Shown piece after piece: positions 1 through 5,428 of a stretch of DNA of 11,194 nucleotides. The translations under genes were made by a program, and so were the position numbers. The stretch lies in contig CANHPK010000028.1 in the NCBI GenBank assembly GCA_947462525.1, positions 1-11,194 on the forward strand, in the 5' to 3' direction. Numbering within the stretch: position 1 is the first letter of the stretch; each line of letters opens with the position of its first letter. The stretch is from Roseiflexaceae bacterium. Lineage in GTDB: Bacteria > Chloroflexota > Chloroflexia > Chloroflexales > Roseiflexaceae. The notes under the pieces are model-generated. The model saw nothing but the letters and a program-made list of their open reading frames with translations. It made no database searches and was not told where the DNA came from.

Positions 1-1046
1 GCAACACGCTCATGGTCGGCATCGGCCGTGCGAGCTACGCGCTCTACCTGGTCCACTGGCCGGTGATTGTGTTCTATGAGCGTGTGCGCATAATGAAGGT
101 GTTCCGCTTCGGAGAGCTCACGACAACCGACATGCTCGCCATTCTCGCAATTTCTGCAGTGGCGGCCTACGCGTTGCATACCCTTGTCGAAGTCCCGTTG
201 CGTGTACCGAGCGTCAATCGCCGCCGGTTCGTGTGGGGCACAATCGGCGGACTTTTCGGGTGCGTGTTGATAGGCGGGTTGCTCGTCGCGAGCGAGGGAT
301 GGGTACGCCGCCCATGGATAGTGGGAGCGCAGTATGACGCACCTGCCTATCAGAACTGGCGCGGCAAACGGTTGAAACCCCTCATAGACAGTTGTATCGT
401 CGCCACCAATCGACCGTGTTTGCCAGATGGCTCTGGTCGCATTCATGGGATTGTAATCGGGAACAGTCATGTCGTCGATGGGAACACAATCATGCGGACG
501 ATACACCCTACCCATGCGTTGACGACGATTACCACAAACGGCTGCGGTGATCTCAAAGGGACGTTCAAAAACACGCGCGCCTGCACGGACCCAAGCAATC
601 TCCGTCATTCGCCGGAATATTTGCGTAGGTTCGATTATGTCGTTTTGAGTTATCGATTCACTTATTCGCTCGGACCCAAAGTAACGGATTACATCACGTT
701 TATGCATGAAAACGGTATCCAGAAGGTCATTATTCTGAGTAATTACATGAATTCCACCGTTGCATTCGACGATGTGGTTCAGATGTACGGGGATACACCG
801 TTGACGCTTGCACGGTTTATCTATTTCCCCGACCAAGCACATGCGTCATTGCGCGAGGATGCACAACGATACGGCTATCTCTTTGTCGATAAACGTGCGT
901 TGGTCTGTGGCGACGCTCTGTGTCCACTGACGACACCTGAAGGCGTTCCGTTCAGTTATGACAAGCATCATTTGACGTATCAGTACGCACAATACATGGC
1001 GGGGTTCCTCAAACCAGAAATCACTGCCTATTTGGCGCAGCGCTGA
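1..1046 (+). CDS. OafA/YrhL-like acyltransferase with C-terminal SGNH domain (5' partial)
   Basis: The frame is open from base 3 and the gene begins outside the window. What is seen is the end of an acyltransferase-3 membrane domain followed by an SGNH hydrolase-like domain. Numbering from the Met at base 12, residues 4-18 (IGRASYALYLVHWPV) match the IGR-SY-LYL-HWP motif of the OafA family, hydrophobic helices lie at about 38-60 and 74-93, and EVPLR at 60-64 matches the conserved ExPxR. The SGNH domain covers about 145-344: GNSH at 150-153 (Ser152 the presumed nucleophile), a block II-like NGCGD near 176-180, and DKHH at 317-320 giving the Asp/His of the DxxH block. Six Cys in this domain fit an extracytoplasmic location. 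Family members transfer acetyl or other acyl groups to cell-surface polysaccharide. Substrate unknown. The final 26 bp overlap the end of the convergent DUF6088 gene. Confidence 0.88.
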   Translation, partial: NTLMVGIGRASYALYLVHWPVIVFYERVRIMKVFRFGELTTTDMLAILAISAVAAYALHTLVEVPLRVPSVNRRRFVWGTIGGLFGCVLIGGLLVASEGWVRRPWIVGAQYDAPAYQNWRGKRLKPLIDSCIVATNRPCLPDGSGRIHGIVIGNSHVVDGNTIMRTIHPTHALTTITTNGCGDLKGTFKNTRACTDPSNLRHSPEYLRRFDYVVLSYRFTYSLGPKVTDYITFMHENGIQKVIILSNYMNSTVAFDDVVQMYGDTPLTLARFIYFPDQAHASLREDAQRYGYLFVDKRALVCGDALCPLTTPEGVPFSYDKHHLTYQYAQYMAGFLKPEITAYLAQR

Positions 1047-1674
1047 CGCGTCCGTCGAGGCCGCGCAACACCGGTCGCATCCACGCCGGCGCTGCACCTG
1101 ATTGTTCGGCGAGCAGTGCGAACGAGGCGGGCAAGAGATGTTGCCGCAGGATAGCAGTGCACGTGTCGTTCCACTCTGCGTGGCCAATGTGCCGCATTGC
1201 CTGGATAACCACTGCGGTCAACGCATGCACCCCGACAATGCCACGTGGGGCAATGGGCCGTATCGTCAACGTCCACCACTGGGTGACAATGGTGCGACTC
1301 ACGCCTAGCGAACCGTACGTGTAGGTGGAGTGGTCCTGATGAGCCAATCCAACCATTGCTGCTGCGGTCTCGTTGGTGGGGACGAGCGGTCCGGCGCCAA
1401 TATCCGCCAGCATCTCGAGGACATCAGCGAGGAGTGGCGGTTGCGTGCCGCGCAACGGGTGGATGTGTGGGTAGAGGTAGATTCCATGGGCAATGCGGGT
1501 AAGCTGCTGCTTGCTGGTCATGCGCCCAAGCGCCTGATCGATGGCGTTCCGTGGCAGTCCAAGCGCCAAGCGCTCCGCACACCAGACGCTCCCACGGCCG
1601 GCCCGCCGGACGCGTGCCAACACCTGCGCTTCGGTCGATTCGGTCTGTTGCGTCGCTTCTGTGGTGATATGCAT
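1021..1674 (-). CDS. DUF6088 / AbiEi-like winged-helix protein, orphan antitoxin-type regulator
   Basis: A 217-residue protein. Residues about 15-70 form a winged-helix-like domain with the DUF6088/AbiEi pattern: a RVRRAGRGSVW start, AIDQALGRM recognition-helix region, and the wing RIAHGIYLYPHIHP. The rest (PTNETAAAMVGLA, then a Thr/Arg-rich strand region TLTIRPIAPRGIVG, then a VIQAMRHIG helix) also fits DUF6088. Related proteins are antitoxin/autorepressor partners of AbiEii-type nucleotidyltransferase toxins. No toxin gene is next to it: the downstream gene is the convergent acyltransferase, so it is either an orphan or a stand-alone regulator. ATG at 1674 is chosen. An in-frame TTG at 1698 would add 8 residues but has no ribosome-binding site and would leave a leader of only about 13 nt. 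The start has only a weak GACGG upstream. Family call is from remembered motifs. Confidence 0.75.
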   Translation of the reverse strand: MHITTEATQQTESTEAQVLARVRRAGRGSVWCAERLALGLPRNAIDQALGRMTSKQQLTRIAHGIYLYPHIHPLRGTQPPLLADVLEMLADIGAGPLVPTNETAAAMVGLAHQDHSTYTYGSLGVSRTIVTQWWTLTIRPIAPRGIVGVHALTAVVIQAMRHIGHAEWNDTCTAILRQHLLPASFALLAEQSGAAPAWMRPVLRGLDGRVSAAPNRQ

Positions 1675-1718
1675 GAATGAACCGTCGTATTGATGCAAAT
1701 GCGTATGTCTGTGTCAGA

Positions 1719-1727
1719 AATATAGCA
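1719..1727 (-). promoter_or_regulatory. Extended -10 promoter for the DUF6088 gene
   Basis: On the minus strand the sequence reads TGCTATATT: an extended -10 TGn followed by TATATT (5 of 6 to consensus). The predicted start near 1712 gives a leader of about 38 nt to the ATG at 1674. No good -35 is visible, as is usual for extended -10 promoters. Not experimentally supported. Confidence 0.45.
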
Positions 1728-1743
1728 CGAATCTCGGATTTAT

Positions 1744-1761
1744 GCTTGCGGAACCGCAAGC
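1744..1761. promoter_or_regulatory. Perfect inverted repeat, candidate shared operator
   Basis: GCTTGCGG-AA-CCGCAAGC is a perfect 8-bp inverted repeat with a 2-bp centre in the 141-bp divergent spacer between the DUF6088 gene and rhaM. It lies 17-34 bp upstream of the DUF6088 -10 (its -35 region) and 21-38 bp upstream of the rhaM -10 candidate, a position where one protein could affect both promoters. It has no T-run on either side, so a terminator is unlikely. Autoregulation by the adjacent winged-helix protein is inference. Confidence 0.5.
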
Positions 1762-1779
1762 CGCACTGCGCAGAAATCA

Positions 1780-1788
1780 TGCTAGCAT
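1780..1788 (+). promoter_or_regulatory. Extended -10 promoter candidate for rhaM
   Basis: TGCTAGCAT fits TGnTAnnnT (TAGCAT, 4 of 6 to TATAAT). Start near 1795 would give a leader of about 20 nt. It sits inside a 10-bp palindrome (ATGCTAGCAT, 1779-1788), which may be the binding site of something or chance. No clear -35. Confidence 0.3.
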
Positions 1789-1815
1789 TGGCTCATCAAA
1801 CGAAAGGGATGGACC

Positions 1816-2136
1816 ATGCAACGTGTTTGTTTTTTGCTCCAGGTCAAACCTGACCGCCTCGCCGAGTACACCCGCCGCCATGCCGCAGTCTGGCCCGACA
1901 TGTTGGCAGCGCTTTCACGCCATGGCTGGCAAAACTACTCACTCTTCCTCAAAGACGACGGCTTGTTGGTTGGGTATGTCGAATGTGAAAACTTTGCCGC
2001 CGCTGTGGCGGGCATGCAGACCGAAGAGGTCAATACCCGCTGGCAGGCCGAAATGGCTGACTTTTTTGTGCAACTCGACAACGGTGCGGCCGACACGTCG
2101 TTGCTCACGCTGACCGAAGTCTTTCATTTGTCCTAA
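1816..2136 (+). CDS. rhaM: L-rhamnose mutarotase
   Basis: A 106-residue protein, the usual length for RhaM/RhaU (YiiL), which interconverts alpha and beta anomers of L-rhamnose in the cytosol so that the isomerase can use it. The N-terminal part FLLQVKPDRLAEYTRRHAAVWP matches the family closely. Tyr18 and His22 sit where the catalytic Tyr/His of the E. coli enzyme lie, followed by HGWQNYSLFL, a TRWQAEMADFF helix and the C-terminal EVFHL. The start ATG has AAAGGGA seven or so bases upstream. It is monocistronic here: no rhamnose isomerase, kinase, aldolase or transporter gene is in the window. It is divergent from the DUF6088 gene and ends at the bidirectional terminator. Confidence 0.92.
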   Translation: MQRVCFLLQVKPDRLAEYTRRHAAVWPDMLAALSRHGWQNYSLFLKDDGLLVGYVECENFAAAVAGMQTEEVNTRWQAEMADFFVQLDNGAADTSLLTLTEVFHLS

Positions 2137-2143
2137 TCACAAA

Positions 2144-2174
2144 AAACGCGCCGCTGCAGTGCAGCGGCGCGTTT
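2144..2174. terminator. Bidirectional Rho-independent terminator
   Basis: A perfect 14-bp stem (2144-2157 with 2161-2174, core CGCGCCGCTGC) with a 3-nt loop lies between the convergent ends of rhaM and the TM2 gene. Read leftwards it is followed by a run of six T (complement of A 2141-2146), a strong terminator. Read rightwards the T-run is short (GTTTGT), a weaker one. Confidence 0.9.
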
Positions 2175-2180
2175 GTACCA

Positions 2181-2197
2181 AATGCACTAGGTGCATT
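2181..2197. repeat. Short inverted repeat over the TM2 gene stop codon
   Basis: AATGCAC-TAG-GTGCATT is a perfect 7-bp inverted repeat with a 3-bp centre. It spans the stop codon (complement of 2187-2189) of the TM2 gene, directly before the strong terminator. It may form a small second hairpin at the transcript end; no function is evident. Confidence 0.4.
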
Positions 2198-2639
2198 GTT
2201 GGCGAAACTCTCGATCAGACATGAACAGCATCCGCATGCCATCGAGCATCCCGATGACCGCAGGGTACCCGGTCCAGCAAAACAGCACACTCAAGACCGC
2301 CAAAATGCGACGCCCCATATAAAAGTACTGCGCCCCAACGAATCCCAACACAAACGCCAACACGATAGCCACAATCCGCGACGCCGGTTTGGCGCCGGGT
2401 TGTGATCGCGGTTTTTGGTCCATGTAGCGGCCCAACCAGCCGAGCACCCCGGCCGCACCGACGGCCACCACAGCGGTCAATGGCACTGTCGGGGTACCAA
2501 CTGCTGATTGCATTGCAGGTTGCGCCGTTGGAGTCAGCGTGCGGGCGGTGCGACAGTTGGGGCAGGTGGCATCGAGGATACTGGCCATTGCGCCACAGGT
2601 TGGACATGTCCAAGCGGCAGAGCCGGACTGGTTCGTCAT
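2187..2639 (-). CDS. Zinc-ribbon and TM2 domain membrane protein
   Basis: A 150-residue protein. A short treble-clef type zinc ribbon lies at 12-29 (CPTC, then CPNC ten residues later), then a Thr/Pro/Ala-rich linker, one extra hydrophobic helix at about 52-70, a basic stretch RYMDQKPRSQPGAKPASR, and a TM2 domain from about 86: a helix with LGFVGAQYFYMG, matching the LGxxGAHrFYlG core, then a second helix with the intramembrane Asp133 and a short tail SDREFRQQC. TM2 proteins are small two-helix membrane proteins of mostly unknown role. ATG 2639 is chosen because GAGG lies about six bases upstream. An upstream in-frame extension has no such site and would run back into the lysA coding region. 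It starts 56 bp after lysA with no terminator between, so co-transcription is likely. Confidence 0.85.
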   Translation of the reverse strand: MTNQSGSAAWTCPTCGAMASILDATCPNCRTARTLTPTAQPAMQSAVGTPTVPLTAVVAVGAAGVLGWLGRYMDQKPRSQPGAKPASRIVAIVLAFVLGFVGAQYFYMGRRILAVLSVLFCWTGYPAVIGMLDGMRMLFMSDREFRQQCT

Positions 2640-2695
2640 CGCAGACCTCACATTCACGGTTGTACGTCTGTATGGTACCGTAGATTTGTCGCTAC

Positions 2696-4000
2696 TTAGC
2701 CGTCGTGGCGCCACAAATCGGCGTATGTTTCGCGGCGGCGCATCACCTGTATGGCCCCTGGACGTACCAACAACGCGGTCGGCCGTGGCACCATGTTGTA
2801 GTTACTGGCCATGCTGAGCGTATAGGCGCCCGAAACCGCCAGTGCCACGATGTCGCCTACCTGCGGACGCGCCAACGACGCCTCGTGGAGCAAGACATCG
2901 CCCGACTCGCAGTATCTGCCAGCCACATTGACGACCTCGTCGGCCGCTGCATTGAGGCGATTCGCGACGACGGCAGTATATTTCGCACCATACAACGCGG
3001 GACGGATGTTGTCGGCCATCCCACCGTCGACATGCACCCAGCGTGGCACGTCTGCGATGGTCTTGGAGCCGACGACGCGGTACACGGCGATACCGGCCCG
3101 GGCCACAATCGAGCGGCCTGGCTCGAGCTCGAGGCGCAACTGCGGGAGTCCGTTGCGGGTACATGCATCGCGCAGTGCCTGCCAGATGGCGGCGACGGCT
3201 GCCGTGATGTTCGGCGCTTTTTGGGCGTCGGTATAGGCGACGGCCAGACCACCGCCGATATTGAGGGCTTCGATGACGATGCCGTACTGATTGCGCAGAA
3301 AGGCGATTTGGTCGACCAACACCGCAACGGCTGCAGTGTGTGTGGCAGGATCAAAGATCTGCGAACCGAGATGAGCATGCACGGCAGTCAACCGCAGGCC
3401 CGGTGCGTTGCGTAGCAACTCGCCGACCTGATTGAGTCCTTCGAGCGGGAAGCCGAATTTGGACGTGTGATGGCCCGTCTGGATGTGCTGATGGGTGTCG
3501 GCCGCGATGTCCGGGGTGACACGAATCTGGATGGGGAAGGGTGTTTTGCGCAGGTTTGTCTTGTGGATGAGCAGGCGCAATTCGTCGAAGTTATCGACAA
3601 CGATTGCGCCGATCCCTGCTGCCAGGGCTTCGTCGAGCTCACGCGGGGTTTTGGCATTGCCATGCATATGAATGTGGCTCGCGGGGACACCGGCGTGCAA
3701 CGCCAATGCCAGCTCGCCACCCGAGACCACATCGAGGGCGAGGCCTTCGGCGTGCACCAATTGCGCGATTGCCGTATTGAGCAGTGCTTTGCCGGCATAG
3801 TGCACGATGGCATCGGTGGCACCACAAGCGGTACAGGCATCGATGTAGGCTTTGCACATGGTGCGGATGGTCGGTTCGTCGTAGATGTAGAGCGGCGTAT
3901 CGTATTCGGCCGCCAACGAGACGACGTCGAATCCCGAAACGAATAAATGCCCGTTGGTGCCTATCCCGGCAGACATCGGCCAGACATGACTGAGCGGCAT
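2696..4000 (-). CDS. lysA: Diaminopimelate decarboxylase
   Basis: A 434-residue protein of the fold III PLP-dependent decarboxylases, which converts meso-diaminopimelate to L-lysine and CO2, the last step of lysine synthesis. Motifs in order: YAGKALLN with the PLP lysine at Lys71, HGNAK 113-117, HAHLGSQ 208-214, the glycine loop IGGG 248-251, EPGR 293-296 for phosphate binding, CESGD 364-368 with the catalytic Cys from the other subunit, and GAYTLSMASNYN 391-402, ending in the RRRET-DL tail. Length is normal. ATG 4000 is used because GGAG lies six bases upstream; an in-frame TTG at 4012 overlaps that GGAG and is not a likely start. It has its own -10 and is separated from tpx by a terminator. 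Confidence 0.95.
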   Translation of the reverse strand: MPLSHVWPMSAGIGTNGHLFVSGFDVVSLAAEYDTPLYIYDEPTIRTMCKAYIDACTACGATDAIVHYAGKALLNTAIAQLVHAEGLALDVVSGGELALALHAGVPASHIHMHGNAKTPRELDEALAAGIGAIVVDNFDELRLLIHKTNLRKTPFPIQIRVTPDIAADTHQHIQTGHHTSKFGFPLEGLNQVGELLRNAPGLRLTAVHAHLGSQIFDPATHTAAVAVLVDQIAFLRNQYGIVIEALNIGGGLAVAYTDAQKAPNITAAVAAIWQALRDACTRNGLPQLRLELEPGRSIVARAGIAVYRVVGSKTIADVPRWVHVDGGMADNIRPALYGAKYTAVVANRLNAAADEVVNVAGRYCESGDVLLHEASLARPQVGDIVALAVSGAYTLSMASNYNMVPRPTALLVRPGAIQVMRRRETYADLWRHDG

Positions 4001-4033
4001 GGGGGACTCCAATCAAATAGGTGTATTGCCGTC

Positions 4034-4039
4034 ATTATA
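4034..4039 (-). promoter_or_regulatory. lysA promoter -10 (TATAAT)
   Basis: A consensus TATAAT on the minus strand lies 34 bp upstream of the lysA ATG, predicting a start near 4027 and a leader of about 27 nt. No good -35 is seen at the right spacing. Placed after the tpx terminator, it fits separate transcription of lysA. Confidence 0.6.
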
Positions 4040-4078
4040 CTCGTTCGGTCGGCGTTCCCGTGCGCTGTACACACAAAA

Positions 4079-4105
4079 CCGCCAGCGGCGCAGGGCCACT
4101 GGCGG
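4079..4105 (-). terminator. tpx Rho-independent terminator
   Basis: CCGCCAG (4079-4085) pairs with CTGGCGG (4099-4105), with an inner GGC/GCC extension after one mismatch. Read on the minus strand the hairpin is followed by TTTTGTGTGT. It lies 19 bp past the tpx stop codon and ahead of the lysA promoter. Confidence 0.8.
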
Positions 4106-4123
4106 CAGACCACATGATGGTGA

Positions 4124-4633
4124 CTAGACCAACGTGGCCAACACAGCCAAGGCTGCGTCGTAGTTGGGGTGTTGCCCAGCGGTGGGCACGTATTCCGCAT
4201 GGCGGATGACGCCAGCGCCGTCGACCACAAAGACCGCCCGTGATTCGAGGCGGACTTCTTTGATGTACGTGCCATAGGCAGCGCCGAACGACATCGTGCG
4301 GTGGTCGCTGACGACCAACAGATTCTTGATTTCGTTGGCACCGCAATAGCGGCGCAGGGCGAATGGCAGGTCGGCCGAGACGGTCAGCAACGTGATTTTG
4401 TCGCCCATGCGACCGGCTTCTTCGTTGAATCGCTTGGTCTGCAGATCACAGACGCCGGTGTCGACCGATGGGATAACGCTGATCAGCATCGGCTTGCCGG
4501 CTAGTGTGGCACTGTCGACATCCTTCAAATCCTGCCCGAGCACCACAAATGCCGGTGCTTTGTCGCCGACCTTGAGTTCGGGACCGACGAGTGTCTTGGG
4601 ACCAATAAAATCGAATGCGTTTGCACGTTCCAT
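4124..4633 (-). CDS. tpx: Thiol peroxidase (2-Cys peroxiredoxin, Tpx type)
   Basis: A 169-residue protein of the Tpx family, which reduces hydrogen peroxide and organic hydroperoxides with electrons from thioredoxin. The peroxidatic Cys62 lies in SVIPSVDTGVCDLQTKRFNEEA-type context (TxxC, Thr59 to Cys62), the resolving Cys97 in LPFALRRYCGA, and Arg132 in SRAVFV; this spacing is that of atypical two-Cys Tpx enzymes, which form an intramolecular disulfide. The C-terminal EYVPTAGQHPNYDAALA is also typical. The ATG is preceded by TAGGAGAA eight bases away. It is transcribed alone: extended -10 upstream and terminator downstream. Confidence 0.95.
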   Translation of the reverse strand: MERANAFDFIGPKTLVGPELKVGDKAPAFVVLGQDLKDVDSATLAGKPMLISVIPSVDTGVCDLQTKRFNEEAGRMGDKITLLTVSADLPFALRRYCGANEIKNLLVVSDHRTMSFGAAYGTYIKEVRLESRAVFVVDGAGVIRHAEYVPTAGQHPNYDAALAVLATLV

Positions 4634-4664
4634 GTGTCGTTCTCCTACGGGTGATTCCACTATC

Positions 4665-4673
4665 AGTGTACCA
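4665..4673 (-). promoter_or_regulatory. tpx extended -10 promoter
   Basis: Minus-strand TGGTACACT fits TGn plus a -10 hexamer TACACT (4 of 6 to consensus). Predicted start near 4658 gives a leader of about 25 nt that contains the ribosome-binding site. The -35 position (about 4688-4693) reads ACGAAT, not a match. Confidence 0.4.
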
Positions 4674-4782
4674 AATATCGGTTCGTCATTCGTCGCTGGT
4701 ACTGATGAGATGGCAGTTCGGCGCGTTCGTCCAATGCGCACTTGGTTCGGCATGCAACGGATACATCTAACCGTCCGGCTGC

Positions 4783-4798
4783 ACATGGTTCACCATGT
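4783..4798. promoter_or_regulatory. Perfect inverted repeat in the spacer
   Basis: ACATGGT-TC-ACCATGT is a perfect 7-bp inverted repeat with a 2-bp centre, 150 bp upstream of the tpx start. It has the size and symmetry of a dimeric regulator site. Its distance from the mapped -10 motifs makes the target gene unclear. Confidence 0.3.
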
Positions 4799-4929
4799 TC
4801 ATTTGGTTTAGGTTGCACGGTGTGGTAACTGATTCCTTTTTCCTGATTCCTCATACCCTTCAACGATTATCTTCTCGAAGGCCGATTCTGGACCATGCAA
4901 TCGTTACCCAGTCGCGGTAATTACTGCGC

Positions 4930-5070
4930 CTAACGAAAGAAAAATCTCCATCGACGCAATGAATGAACGCAATCTGCATATGCTATCGTATCGATTCCAT
5001 TGATTACTGTACAGGACGGAAATATACCGAAACATCGATGTAATGCGCTATAAAATGCACAGAGCACCAT
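4930..5070 (-). CDS. Possible 46-residue small protein (doubtful)
   Basis: An ATG at 5070 is preceded by GGAGG with a 4-base gap, the best ribosome-binding site in the spacer, and opens 46 codons up to a stop at 4930. The peptide begins MVLCAFYSALHRCFG, has four Cys and ends in a basic aromatic tail RRWRFFFR. It has no known domain, no clear signal peptide and no clear promoter, so it may be chance. The ribosome-binding site lies in one arm of a hairpin (5076-5105). Confidence 0.2.
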   Translation of the reverse strand: MVLCAFYSALHRCFGIFPSCTVINGIDTIAYADCVHSLRRWRFFFR

Positions 5071-5075
5071 AATTC

Positions 5076-5105
5076 CTCCATGTGAATCTCGTCGCGCGCA
5101 TGGAG
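5076..5105 (-). promoter_or_regulatory. Hairpin enclosing a Shine-Dalgarno sequence
   Basis: CTCCATG and CATGGAG form a 7-bp inverted repeat extended by a G-U and a G-C pair, with a loop of about 12 nt. On the minus-strand RNA the 3' arm contains GGAG of the GGAGG five bases before the ATG at 5070, so folding would hide the ribosome-binding site. This only matters if the small ORF is real. Confidence 0.25.
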
Positions 5106-5233
5106 AGAAAACCGCACAAACATAATCATTAAAGCAAAAGCTATGACTCATGCATCGCAATGACATATTGCTTGTTGTAGTCGGCCAAATGTAAATGCTC
5201 CCACGGCAAACAGTGGCTAAAATACCCGAAACG

Positions 5234-5247
5234 TTATTTATAAATAA
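5234..5247. repeat. 14-bp AT palindrome
   Basis: TTATTTATAAATAA is a perfect self-complementary 14-mer in the most AT-rich part of the spacer, about 105 bp upstream of the -35 of the giant gene. It could be a regulator or bending site, or simply follow from the low G+C. Confidence 0.3.
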
Positions 5248-5352
5248 ATATCAACTAAATTATACGCAATATGAATAATTCATCGCCATATAGCCCTATT
5301 TTTAAACTTTATTAGAATTAAACGTAAAATCCACACCGATGCTTCTTAATTA

Positions 5353-5381
5353 TTGCATTATTACGACAAACAATTTATACT
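5353..5381 (+). promoter_or_regulatory. Promoter of the giant surface-protein gene
   Basis: TTGCAT (5353-5358) and TATACT (5376-5381) are separated by exactly 17 bp, 4 of 6 and 5 of 6 to the sigma-70 consensus, with an AT-rich upstream stretch like an UP element. Predicted start near 5388 leaves a leader of about 41 nt to the ATG at 5429. It is the best-formed promoter in the window. Confidence 0.65.
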
Positions 5382-5428
5382 CGGAACATCTAAATTTTGC
5401 ATGTATTCAACTCAAGATGGAGCAGCAT

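Larger units (their letters stand above)
4674..5352. other. Long AT-rich divergent spacer without a convincing gene
   Basis: This is the stretch between the tpx promoter and the promoter of the giant gene. No ORF with recognisable protein features, no tRNA and no CRISPR-type repeat was seen. Base composition falls towards the right: only 12 of 60 bases in 5221-5280 are G or C. It holds a 7-bp inverted repeat at 4783-4798, a pair of CTGATTCC copies 14 bp apart (4829-4836 and 4843-4850), the palindrome ACATCGATGT at 5032-5041, a hairpin at 5076-5105, and a 14-bp AT palindrome at 5234-5247. It may be a regulatory region, or decayed or transferred DNA. Confidence 0.6.

Noticed and set aside
2705..3415. 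Long plus-strand open frame (236 codons) opposite lysA
   Set aside because: It is antisense to lysA, which carries all its family motifs. The frame has no domain signature and no ribosome-binding site, so it is a shadow of the GC-rich coding sequence.
4663..4863. Minus-strand 66-codon frame upstream of tpx
   Set aside because: It covers the tpx promoter, has low-complexity polar content without a domain, and lacks a good ribosome-binding site.
4862..4905. Inverted repeat AACGATT / AATCGTT with a 30-base loop
   Set aside because: The stem is only 7 bp with a long loop and no terminator or start nearby, so chance is likely in about 750 bp of spacer.
5234..5345. Replication origin from the AT-rich tract
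   Set aside because: No cluster of DnaA boxes; only one weak partial match (AAATCCACA) was seen, and none of dnaA, dnaN or gyrB is nearby.
4674..5428. Possible tRNA, small RNA, insertion sequence or CRISPR in the long spacer
   Set aside because: No T-loop-like motif or cloverleaf, no terminal inverted repeats with a transposase, and no regularly spaced repeats were found. The only direct repeat is CTGATTCC twice at 14-bp spacing.
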